This document shows, one piece after another, positions 23,276-30,897 of a stretch of 42,349 bases of DNA. The notes beneath the pieces are model-generated. The model worked only from the letters and a program-made list of their open reading frames with translations, was not told the DNA's origin and did no database searches. Location: the NCBI GenBank assembly GCA_964395915.1, contig CAYNDB010000007.1, positions 1-42,349 on the forward strand, written 5' to 3'. Positions within the stretch are counted from its first letter, which is position 1. Each line of letters starts with the position of its first letter. Source of the DNA: CAYNDB01 sp964395915 (lineage in GTDB: Bacteria > Nitrospinota_A > UBA7883 > JAJRTC01). The position numbers were made by a program, and so were the translations under genes.

Positions 23276-24482
23276 CGAACACTCCTTTTATCGAGCCGTC
23301 ATACTGCAATTCATAGGCTATAAGCCTGCCCGGCTCGCAGTTTATCGCTTTAAAATCTTTCTTCGCTATCCATGCGCTATGATAGATAACCTTTTCCTCG
23401 GAACCCCATATCACAGTCTTGCCGTCATTGGATCTCCCCATCCATAATTGCCTCAACCCGTCTCTATCGCGCCCGGCGATAACTTTTGAGCCTATTATCG
23501 CGACAAAGGAGGAGGGGCCACTCATTTTATAGCGCGCCAAAACCGGATCGTTTATTTCCGCCAGGTATTCAGCGCGAATATTGTCATCCATGGCGACAAG
23601 CTCGGCGGGAAACTTCTGGCACATTATCCATTCAGCCTTTTGATAATTCTTTTCTCTTCCCACCAGCAGGTTTTCAAGCTCCAGCAACATAGCTTCCGAG
23701 TCTGTCCCAATCTGGCGCGGCACGTTCGCCGCCTCCAGCCCCTGCTTGTTCGACGGTGAAGATGAAAGATCGCCGTTATGTATGATCGCCGAATTTAAAA
23801 AACTGATAGGATGCGCGCCCCACCATATACCCGATGACACTATGCTGGTAGGCCATCTCATGTGCGACATGAAGGCCGTCAAAGGCCTGTCGGCGTACTG
23901 ATAAAGGTCGAACACCTCAATAGTGTCCTGAAGCTCCATCGCGGTGATAAACGTCCCTACGTTTTTCCCCGAAGAGAAAATACGCGCGTCTCCCATGTAT
24001 TCTTTATTAAACCGCTCCACCACTTTACGGACGAACTCATACTCCACGCTTGTCTGGGCGATCCTCATCATGTCGTCTTTTGTCGGCACACTCATAAAGT
24101 AGCGTTCCATCTGAGGTAAAGCGTATTTGCGGTATGATTCGGGAGTGAACAGAGGCTCCTTGTCACCGAACTGCTGCATGCCAAGCCCTCTGTCTGTAAA
24201 CAGCGGCTCAAGTTGTTTGGCAATAGATTTATTCCTGTACATAACATGGAATGCGTAATAGTTGGCCCTGTGGGGATATATGCCGCGCAACATAACACCG
24301 GCGCCAAACGTGCCACGCTCCTGCATTGTTTTGGCCGATTCAAGCGCCGCCTTAAGGTTCACCTCGCCTATGGCCGCATAAAGCCCGCACGCTCCCGGCC
24401 CAACACCATCAGCGCCACAATCGGCGCGTGTGACGGAGTTAGCGTCCTCCGCAGCTCTTGCCTTCGGCCAATCTATTTCCAT
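23262..24482 (-). CDS. Class II glutamine amidotransferase (GltB domain 1-like)
   Basis: 406 residues. The catalytic cysteine of N-terminal-nucleophile amidotransferases is at Cys32 in GACGLYAAIG, not at position 2, so a 31-residue leader probably must be cleaved, as in bacterial GltB. Family hallmarks follow: ERGTFGAGVMLRG, SHMRWPT (the glutamine-binding Arg), WWGAHPISFLNSAIIHNGD, where Asn-Gly form the oxyanion hole. It hydrolyses glutamine and passes ammonia to the FMN subunit. The start is the ATG at 24482, preceded by AGGAGTGA with the upstream stop inside it; an in-frame ATG at 24515 would overlap that gene and has no ribosome site. Confidence 0.9.
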   Translation of the reverse strand: MEIDWPKARAAEDANSVTRADCGADGVGPGACGLYAAIGEVNLKAALESAKTMQERGTFGAGVMLRGIYPHRANYYAFHVMYRNKSIAKQLEPLFTDRGLGMQQFGDKEPLFTPESYRKYALPQMERYFMSVPTKDDMMRIAQTSVEYEFVRKVVERFNKEYMGDARIFSSGKNVGTFITAMELQDTIEVFDLYQYADRPLTAFMSHMRWPTSIVSSGIWWGAHPISFLNSAIIHNGDLSSSPSNKQGLEAANVPRQIGTDSEAMLLELENLLVGREKNYQKAEWIMCQKFPAELVAMDDNIRAEYLAEINDPVLARYKMSGPSSFVAIIGSKVIAGRDRDGLRQLWMGRSNDGKTVIWGSEEKVIYHSAWIAKKDFKAINCEPGRLIAYELQYDGSIKGVFGETL

Positions 24483-24489
24483 ATCCGTT

Positions 24490-26067
24490 TCACTCCTCGT
24501 CGTTTTCGATTTCAACAGGGGTCACCACATATCTGGGACAATCTTCCCAACATTTGCCGCACCCGTCGCAATCGGAGCTAATTTCAAAAAGCGGGCCTTT
24601 ATGATCCCACTCGACCATAAATTTGTTTATCCCGTCTTTTTCATCACAAGCGCGGAAACACCAGTCGCAATCTGAATTTATCCCGCCAAGACACATCCCG
24701 CAACGGAAGCACCTGTCGGCTTCCACAACCCCTTCCTCAAGGCTGACAACACTATCAACAGGCTCAAAACCGCTTCGCCTCCGGGAAGCGGGCGCGCTAA
24801 ATGTTCGAAGTCGCATTTTCGGCTCGAAATACCTGTCTATATTCAGTTTTTTATAAGGCACTTCTTCGGCCAGAGGCGCAAACATTTCTTTTCCTGTGAG
24901 GTCTCGGCAAATGCTCTCTGCGGCCGCCTTTCCAGAGGCTATAGCATGTATCACCGTTCCCATGGAGTCTTCCGCGGCATCGCCGACAAGATGCACATTG
25001 TCTCGCTCGCACGACTTCCACAGCTCAGGATCCTGCCCGATAGCCATAATCACAACGTCAGCCGCCATTTTTCCCACCTCGTCTGTTGGCTCCGGCCTTC
25101 TTCTTCCAGAGCTGTCCTGTGTTCCCAGCGACATCATGCGAACTGTAAGCTCTTTACCGTCATAAGATTCAGGCGTCGTAAGAAATCGGAAAGTGATCCC
25201 TTCCTCTATCGCCTGATTTACTTCATGTTCATGAGCCGGCATCATAGAGGCTGTACGGCGGTAGACCACCGTTACAGATTCGGCGCCGAGACGAATGGAG
25301 GAGCGGCAAGAATCCATCGCCACGTTTCCACCACCAATAACGACAACTTTTTTCCCTGTGTAATCAGGCGTTTCCTCGCTGTCCGCGTTCACCTCGCGAA
25401 GGAAATAAATCCCGTTTACGGTCTTATCCTCACCCTCGATTCCGGCCGATTTTGATATCCCTGCGCCTGATGCGACTATTGCGGCGTGATATTCGCTTTT
25501 GGCGATCAGTTTTTCCAGCTTTTCGTCCGTCATTCGGCTGTCCAGCCTTATCTCGACGCCGCTATCCTTTATAAGCTTTATCTCCCTGTCCAAAACGTCT
25601 TTGGGCAATCGGTATGCGGGTATGCCATAGCGCAACACGCCGCCGGCTTTTTCATCCGCTTCAAGAAGCACGGTTTCAAAGCCGTGAATGTTCAGATACC
25701 ATGCCGCCACCAACCCGGCCGGGCCAGAGCCTATGATAATCACTTTTTTGCCATTCCTCGGAGCGAGTTCCGGCCTGAATTCAGGGTCAAAACCGTTATC
25801 CCCGATAACAGCCTCAAGCATTTGTATCGATATAGGTGAGTCGTACTCTCCCCGGTTACACGGTTTTTCACAAAAGCTGTAGCATACGCGGCCCAGGATA
25901 GCTCTTAACGGGTGGCTTTCCATCATTATACGCCACGCTTTATAGGCGTCACCGGTTGAAAGAGCGTGCAACGCGCCAGCGATATCGGTGTATGCCGGGC
26001 ACCCGTCAACACCCCCGCAAGGCGCTACTTTGTTGCTCCACTGCGGGATAATAAACTTATCGCTCAT
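24490..26067 (-). CDS. GltD-like NAD(P)H-dependent FAD/Fe-S oxidoreductase
   Basis: 525 residues. The N-terminal Fe-S region has Cys17, Cys23, and GRVCYSFCEKPC with Cys62/66/70, the typical GltD/DPYD entry domain. FAD motif GSGPAG (113-118) and NAD(P)H motif GGGNVA (245-250) follow, with VTVVYRR. The C-terminus carries extra ferredoxin-like clusters: Cys453, 456, 459, 467, 470, 474 and a CxxCxxCxxxC at Cys500/503/506/510. The role is to take electrons from NAD(P)H through flavin and Fe-S centres to the FMN subunit. It is the first gene of the four-gene minus-strand cluster; 170 bases of structured leader precede it. Whether NADPH or NADH is used cannot be read here. Confidence 0.92.
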   Translation of the reverse strand: MSDKFIIPQWSNKVAPCGGVDGCPAYTDIAGALHALSTGDAYKAWRIMMESHPLRAILGRVCYSFCEKPCNRGEYDSPISIQMLEAVIGDNGFDPEFRPELAPRNGKKVIIIGSGPAGLVAAWYLNIHGFETVLLEADEKAGGVLRYGIPAYRLPKDVLDREIKLIKDSGVEIRLDSRMTDEKLEKLIAKSEYHAAIVASGAGISKSAGIEGEDKTVNGIYFLREVNADSEETPDYTGKKVVVIGGGNVAMDSCRSSIRLGAESVTVVYRRTASMMPAHEHEVNQAIEEGITFRFLTTPESYDGKELTVRMMSLGTQDSSGRRRPEPTDEVGKMAADVVIMAIGQDPELWKSCERDNVHLVGDAAEDSMGTVIHAIASGKAAAESICRDLTGKEMFAPLAEEVPYKKLNIDRYFEPKMRLRTFSAPASRRRSGFEPVDSVVSLEEGVVEADRCFRCGMCLGGINSDCDWCFRACDEKDGINKFMVEWDHKGPLFEISSDCDGCGKCWEDCPRYVVTPVEIENDEE

Positions 26068-26237
26068 ATTTCAAACCACCATAATTATTAAAATTGCGGC
26101 TGCCTGCCTACTCTACGTTTTTCACACCCATTAAGCTAAGGGCGCAAGACGCTCCTGTACAGGCTAACTTCCTTTGAAGGCAAGGAGCCAAGGGCCAGTA
26201 ATTGTTACGCTATAAAAAAAAACAGCGTTAATTACGT
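26068..26237 (-). promoter_or_regulatory. Structured leader of the split glutamate synthase operon
   Basis: A 170-base spacer with several hairpins between about 26127 and 26217: CCTGTACAGG is a perfect palindrome (26154-26163), GGCT...AGCC with an inner CTTC/GAAG stem spans 26162-26189, and GGGCG/CGCTC lies beside it. A weak ACGCT/AGCGT stem with an A-rich loop (26207-26228) follows the stop of the upstream gene. The structure suggests a cis-acting RNA in front of the GltD-like gene, though I recognise none of the glutamine-binding riboswitch motifs. Confidence 0.35.
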
Positions 26238-27209
26238 TCAGCGAACAGTTTCGATGATAGCGTTGATTTCGTCAAGTATCTTTTGCGCTGGTATACCATG
26301 CATTGCTGCTGTTTGCTCAATAGTTTCAGTCTTTTGGCCGGGACACGTAAAACATCCTTCGCCATAATGCGTGGCAAACACTTCGCGTGTTTCCGGGTAA
26401 GTTTCAAGCAAATTACCAATTTGGGTGTCCACTAAAGCCAGCTCGCCACGATTTATTTGTCTGCCCATAGCAAGGTGCCCTTCAGGGTGTGACGGAGGCG
26501 CAGGAGCGGTTTTTTCCCCGTCGTTATCCAGAGTAACCAGGTTTTTCCCTTCAAGCTTCGCTATCAGCCCAAACACGTCTATCCCCGCTTTTTTTGCCGC
26601 CTTTTCCAGCGATATTATCTTTCCTATGGTCTGTCGGGCGGAAGGGTTGGCCACATCGCCCAGCCCTTCCATCATGAGCGTCTCCTCCATTTCGGGCCAC
26701 TTGTCCACTATTTCCGATATTTTCATCGAAGGGCTTACCTTTATCGTTTCCGTTGGCTCCGGAGCGGATTGCGGCTCTGGCTCTCTTACCACTTCTATCT
26801 CCGGCGCCGGGTCATCTTTTAGCACCAGAAAAAGATTTATAATAAAAAGAAATATCGCCACTCCCTCAATGGAAGAAAACGTGGCAAACATCATCCTCTT
26901 TGGCCCGGTTGTCCAGTACGCTCCAAAATAAAATGTTGTAAGCATCCCCAACAGGCCAACGTTGGCAAGCCAGAAATGGATTGGAATCCAACTCGGGTAT
27001 GGAACAGGCTTTGCGTTAAATCGCGGAAGGATATGATATGCCACTCCATATATCATCATCGCCACGAAACCAAGCAACATGCTATGGATATGAACAAACC
27101 TGATTTTCTCCACAACCGTGTCACTAAAAGACATGTGAAGCCCCAGCAAAACTCCAAACCCCAGGTACATGACCGAAGCCCTTATAAAAAGCCTTGAATA
27201 TTTATCCAT
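26238..27209 (-). CDS. CcoN-like four-helix membrane domain fused to two DUF1858 domains
   Basis: 323 residues. The first 130 hold four membrane helices with the heme-copper oxidase subunit I-like motif HIHSMLLGFVAMMIYGVAYHILPRF (His40, His42, His59), as found in truncated CcoN/NnrS-like proteins. A Pro/Glu linker (131-158) leads to DUF1858 domain 1 (about 159-212), without cysteines, and DUF1858 domain 2 (about 258-320), with the CFTC pair (Cys286/Cys289) in YGEGCFTCPG, the motif normally seen as a redox-active disulfide or metal site. It lacks the other oxidase ligands, so it is not an oxidase. A CRP-type palindrome lies 88 bases upstream. It could be a heme- or NO-responsive sensor or electron carrier; function unknown. 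Confidence 0.85.
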   Translation of the reverse strand: MDKYSRLFIRASVMYLGFGVLLGLHMSFSDTVVEKIRFVHIHSMLLGFVAMMIYGVAYHILPRFNAKPVPYPSWIPIHFWLANVGLLGMLTTFYFGAYWTTGPKRMMFATFSSIEGVAIFLFIINLFLVLKDDPAPEIEVVREPEPQSAPEPTETIKVSPSMKISEIVDKWPEMEETLMMEGLGDVANPSARQTIGKIISLEKAAKKAGIDVFGLIAKLEGKNLVTLDNDGEKTAPAPPSHPEGHLAMGRQINRGELALVDTQIGNLLETYPETREVFATHYGEGCFTCPGQKTETIEQTAAMHGIPAQKILDEINAIIETVR

Positions 27210-27296
27210 GATCTTGATTTTCTTTCAGAAATTACATTTATATGACCCAAAAATCGATCTAAAACAATTATAAAATAGCGCGTAACAAGATACTTC

Positions 27297-27318
27297 CGAT
27301 ATGACAAAAATCATATCG
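27297..27318 (-). promoter_or_regulatory. CRP/FNR-type palindromic operator
   Basis: CGATATGA (27297-27304), six bases, TCATATCG (27311-27318): a perfect 8-base inverted repeat with N6 spacing. The core TATGA-N6-TCATA has the geometry of CRP/FNR-superfamily boxes (TGTGA-N6-TCACA). It is placed upstream of the CcoN-like/DUF1858 gene on the minus strand and 141 bases after the malic enzyme stop. A Crp/Fnr regulator is encoded at 29410. Binding by that protein is inference. Confidence 0.5.
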
Positions 27319-27458
27319 ACCGTTTTTTTATATTTTTCGTTTGTTATCTCGGCGTTATCTTTAGTAGGGGCGGCTCTCTGTCATGAAAGGCTCAATCCGC
27401 CGCTTTGGGGGCAACGCAAATGACCAAATAAACCGGACGACTGTGATAAAAAACTATT

Positions 27459-29050
27459 TCAGAGAGAAGCCTTTTTAGACCTGCGGTATATCGGATACTC
27501 AGGTTTCCAGAAACGCCGCTCTATAGCTTCGTTTGGATCGATATCTTTTAAAACCGTCGCCACACCCTCTTCCACCGCCGCTTCGAATACAGCAAGGGCG
27601 ACTTTCCTGGAGACATCGGCAAGTTCTGCGACGCGTGGAAATACGCAATGCGTTTCACGATAGTCCGACGGCGTAAAGTCTGAAAGGCGATGAGCGGCGG
27701 CGGTAAACATCCGGTCTGTAATAATTTCCGCCCCGGAGGCAAGCGCCCCCAACCCGATACCCGGGAAAATAAATACATTATTGCCCTGCCCTATTCTATA
27801 TGTTCGGCCTTCAAAACTAACGTCGGCGAACGGGCTGCCAGTCGCCACAATAGCGCGGCCTTTTGTCCATTCATATATGTCTTTTGGTTGAGCTTCAACC
27901 TTGCTTGTAGGATTGCTTAAAGGAAAAATTACAGGCATGGGCGTATTCTGCGTCATAGCCTCCGCTATCCGCTTTGTAAACGCTCCCGGCTGGCCGGACA
28001 GTCCAAGCAGAACTGTGATCCCGCCATTAACAATCACCTCTTCCAGTGTTATCCGGTCCGGATTCTCAACGTTCCACTCTTTTACGAAATCCCTGTCGGT
28101 CGCCAAGGAAGCCTTGTATTCCTCCATACCGTCGCGGCCGGCTGTAATCAGACCGCGGCTGTCCACAACCATTATTTTATTTTTCGCCTCTTTTAGTGAA
28201 AGCCCCGCCACGGTTAAGGCGTTAAGTATCTGCCGCGCCACTCCTATACCCCCCGCCCCGGCTCCAAAAACGCAATACCGTTGATGATCGAATTTTTCTC
28301 CTTTAACCTTCATAGCGCCCAGAATTCCGGCGAGCGCCACAGCCCCCGTCCCCTGTATGTCATCGTTAAAAGAAAGAATTTTTTCACGGTACCTGTCCAG
28401 ATTTGAAAAGGCGTTCTGCTTGGAAAAATCCTCCCACTGCAATAAAACTTTTGGATAAAGTTTTTTTATTTTGGAAACGAAACTGTCTATAAACTCGGTA
28501 TATTGATCTCCGTCAAGACGACGCTGTTTTTGCCCCAGATACAAAGGATCGTTAAGCAAATCTTTATTATCGGTGCCAACATCGAGACATATGGGAAGAC
28601 AAGCCGATGGCGNNNNNNNNNNNNNNNNNNNNNNNNNNNNNNNNNNNNNNNNNNNNNNNNNNNNNNNNNNNNNNNNNNNNNNNNNNNNNNNNNNNNNNNN
28701 NNNNNNNNNNNNACGGTCGGGGTATAGATGACAGGAGTCATTTCATCAAGATGTGAGCTTACCAGCATATAGAACAACGTTTCGTTCCTGTCTTGCAGGG
28801 CGCGGAGAAAAACATAGCGTTCGATGTTGTTCGGTTTACTCAGGAAATTTTCGTATACCCGGTTTAGCTGTTCTTCTTTTGTGGAAACATGCGGCGGCAA
28901 AAGACCATTCAGCCCAAACTCTTTCCGCTCATCGGCTGTAAACGCCGTCCCTTTGTTCAACAACGGGTTATGTAAAATGTCAGACCCCGCCTGATCAATC
29001 TCAAAAATCGGGTTATTATTCTCGTCGTGTTTTATCTGGTAATGACTCAT
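27459..29050 (-). CDS. NAD-dependent malic enzyme, interrupted by an N gap
   Basis: One gene broken by a 100-N gap (28613-28712). N-terminal piece (29050-28713): KGTAFTADERKEFGLNGLLPP, FLRALQDRNETLFY and DEMTPVIYTPTV, the malic N-terminal domain. C-terminal piece (28610-27459): PSACLPICLDVGTDNKD, LNDPLYLG, FNDDIQGTGAVALAGILG, the NAD-binding FGAGAGGIG and SNPTSKVEA. The enzyme oxidatively decarboxylates malate to pyruvate. Compared with full-length enzymes about 90-95 residues are missing, more than 100 N can hold. For an intact frame the true gap must be 3n+2 bases, so the printed 100 is only nominal. It has the long (about 560-residue) form typical of NAD malic enzymes. It lies upstream of the CcoN-like gene on the same strand. 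Confidence 0.9.
28613..28712. other. Assembly gap (100 N) inside malic enzyme
   Basis: Placeholder gap; the missing segment should encode the region between YTPTV and the PSACLPI strand, about 280 bases by comparison with the family. Confidence 0.9.
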
Positions 29051-29409
29051 TTACAACTTTCCGCCCTATTTCCAAGGCTGCAATTAAATTATTACTCTTC
29101 AGCGCTTACAAAATAACCTGAGTATTGGTTTGAGCTTATCAAAATCACCCTGTTCCCACAACCCGGGAGGTTGCCATCGACAAGTTTGCTAGCTGCCTCT
29201 AAAAGGCCAGGAGCCTTTCGAATATACGCATAAAACCAGTTATCGCTTTCACTTATCGAATCTACCTAAAAAAAGGTTATGAATCGTGTCCGCTCATGTT
29301 TTACGGGGGTATCGGGAGGTTAATTTAACTGCATGAGGTTTCTGCAAGAGAAATACAGGTTAATATATACTACTATAATCACGATATTAAATGCCCATTT
29401 TAAACCATT
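29051..29409. other. Divergent intergenic region (malic enzyme / Crp)
   Basis: No gene seen in 359 bases. It should hold promoters for both flanking genes. A good -10 box, TATAAT, is at 29374-29379 on the plus strand, 31 bases before the Crp start, but there is no convincing -35, which would fit an activated promoter. A partial palindrome TTAAATG/CATTTTAA lies just before the Crp start. The rest shows no repeat or RNA I recognise. Confidence 0.4.
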
Positions 29410-30090
29410 ATGGAACAAAAGACCGATCTTAAAAAAATAAAGCTTTTCGCCGCGATGCCGGACGATGTCCTCACGTGGCTGGGCTCCAAAGTGAAATGGA
29501 AAACATTCCGTAAAGGTGAATACCTTTTTCATGAAGGGGAGGATTCTGTCAAAGTTTATGCGATCGTAAGCGGGAGGATAAAGATCGTTAAAGAATTCGC
29601 CAGCGGTAAAAACGCTATTCTCGGGCTGTTCGAGTCCGGGGGCCTTGTCGCGGAAGTCGCGGCGATAGATAAAATGCCATATCCGGCTTCCGCTATCGCG
29701 ATGGAGGATTCTGTGACGGGAGCCATACCGTCCGAATCTTTTCGTCAGTCGCTTGAAAAAGCTCCTGGCGCGGCTATTAAGATGATGGCTCAAATGGGGG
29801 CCAAAATGCGCAGGTTAACGGATGACCTTGGGTCGTTGTCCACTCAGAAAGTCGAGAAACGGCTTGCCCGTTTTCTCATAAAGCTTTCCAGTGAAATTGA
29901 CGACTCAAAAAACTCCAGGATCAAGCTGACCCTCACGATGACTCGAAAGGATCTGGCGGAAATTATCGGAACATCGTTCGAAGTGGTGGAAAGAGCGCTT
30001 AAAAAAATGAGAGAAGAAAAAATAATATCTGTAAAAGGAAAAGAAATATTTATTCACGATTTCGAGAAGCTCTCTGAAATGTCGGAGTAG
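29410..30090 (+). CDS. Crp/Fnr family transcriptional regulator
   Basis: 226 residues. The N-terminal cyclic-nucleotide-like beta-roll (about 10-125) contains FRKGEYLFHEGEDSVKVYAIVSGRIKI and FESGGLVAEVAAIDKMPYPASA; the Arg and Ser that hold cyclic nucleotide in Crp are not conserved (YPAS instead of RSAS/T), so cAMP binding is doubtful. A dimer helix follows, then the winged helix (about 150-220) with TRKDLAEIIGTSFEVVERALKKMREE as recognition region. No cysteine cluster of the FNR type is present. The start has no Shine-Dalgarno sequence. It is most likely an effector-responsive or heme/NO-type regulator. Its target could include the palindrome at 27297 (inference). Confidence 0.9.
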   Translation: MEQKTDLKKIKLFAAMPDDVLTWLGSKVKWKTFRKGEYLFHEGEDSVKVYAIVSGRIKIVKEFASGKNAILGLFESGGLVAEVAAIDKMPYPASAIAMEDSVTGAIPSESFRQSLEKAPGAAIKMMAQMGAKMRRLTDDLGSLSTQKVEKRLARFLIKLSSEIDDSKNSRIKLTLTMTRKDLAEIIGTSFEVVERALKKMREEKIISVKGKEIFIHDFEKLSEMSE

Positions 30091-30239
30091 TAAGCCTCGC
30101 AATAAAAGCTTTCCATTTAGAGGAAAATCGGTAATGATGTTCACGGTGTTCAGCCTCGTATAGCATTTTTTGGTAAAAGGCGTTGAACAATAGGCTATAA
30201 TTTACTATAATTTCTAAAAAACCAAGCATTTGTAGAAAA

Positions 30240-30470
30240 ATGGACAAAGACAAAATCAGCAAAATAATTTCTTCTGTTAACAATCTGCTTGTCGAGGAGG
30301 AAGCCACGCTTGAAGAAGTGGAAGCGCTTGTTCAATCTTTGGCGAGACATTTTTTGGACAACCTTACCGACATTGCGGATATAGACTATTTTCAGGACAG
30401 GCTTAACGATATGGTCGACAAATACGTTGACAGCCATTTTGAAGACGCGTTTGAAGACAAGCTGAATTAA
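30240..30470 (+). CDS. Small acidic helical protein, unknown
   Basis: 76 residues, acidic, almost all predicted helical (MDKDKISKIISSVNNLL... then repeated Asp/Glu with Leu/Val spacing). No cysteine, no signal peptide, no membrane helix, no family recognised. It starts with ATG after an A-rich stretch without a clear ribosome site. It sits alone between the Crp gene and HU on the same strand. The sequence has the composition of a real protein and no overlap with other genes, but evidence for expression is weak. It could be a small adaptor or a toxin-neutralising partner; no toxin is near. Confidence 0.55.
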   Translation: MDKDKISKIISSVNNLLVEEEATLEEVEALVQSLARHFLDNLTDIADIDYFQDRLNDMVDKYVDSHFEDAFEDKLN

Positions 30471-30570
30471 TTTTTTGCTTAGCCAAAAAGTACGATTATT
30501 TAAAGCGATTTAGGCTCTATTTGCATTAAGTAATATATTTAGCTGGCAATAATACCTAAAGGATTTTTTT

Positions 30571-30876
30571 ATGACAAAATCGGAAATGGCGGAGAAGCTG
30601 GCCGAAAAGATCAACGTCAAAAAACAACAAGCCGAAGAAATAATCAATATCTTTGCCAACAGCATAATGGAGGCGTTGGCGAAAGGTGACAAGGTTGAAA
30701 TCCGTGGATTTGGCAGCTTCCGTGTGCGTGAACGCGCCGAAAAAGAAGGACGCAACCCGAAAACCGGCGAAAAGGTCATCGTTCCCGCCAAGAAAGTTCC
30801 TTTCTTTAAAACCGGCAAAGACTTTCGCGAAATGGTTGACCGTGGAAGCGTAAAACAGCCGACAGAAGAGCAGTAA
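30571..30876 (+). CDS. HU/IHF family DNA-binding protein
   Basis: 101 residues: MTKSEMAEKLAEKINVKKQQAEEI helical part, then VEIRGFGSFRVRERAEKEGRNPKTGEKVIVPAKKVPFFKTGKDF, the two beta-arms that wrap DNA and carry the RNPKTG tip with the intercalating proline. The FGSFxVRxR pattern and the length are closer to IHF-type or HU-beta-like subunits; which is not certain. It organises the chromosome and bends DNA at regulatory sites. AAAGGA precedes the ATG. Confidence 0.95.
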   Translation: MTKSEMAEKLAEKINVKKQQAEEIINIFANSIMEALAKGDKVEIRGFGSFRVRERAEKEGRNPKTGEKVIVPAKKVPFFKTGKDFREMVDRGSVKQPTEEQ

Positions 30877-30897
30877 GATAGCTTAAGCCTGCTTGGT

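Noticed and set aside
20641..26067. Ordinary two-subunit GltBD glutamate synthase
   Set aside because: The large subunit is divided into three separate genes with their own starts and stops and no sign of frameshift, so it is a real split form.
26127..26165. tRNA-like stretch TTAGCTTAATGGG on the minus strand
   Set aside because: It has no anticodon or T arm and no acceptor stem; it is part of the leader's inverted repeats.
28487..28612. Translation of the malic enzyme frame after the gap (RHRLVFPYVSM...)
   Set aside because: This is the wrong frame; the PSACLPICLDVGTDN frame directly before LNDPLYLG matches malic enzymes.
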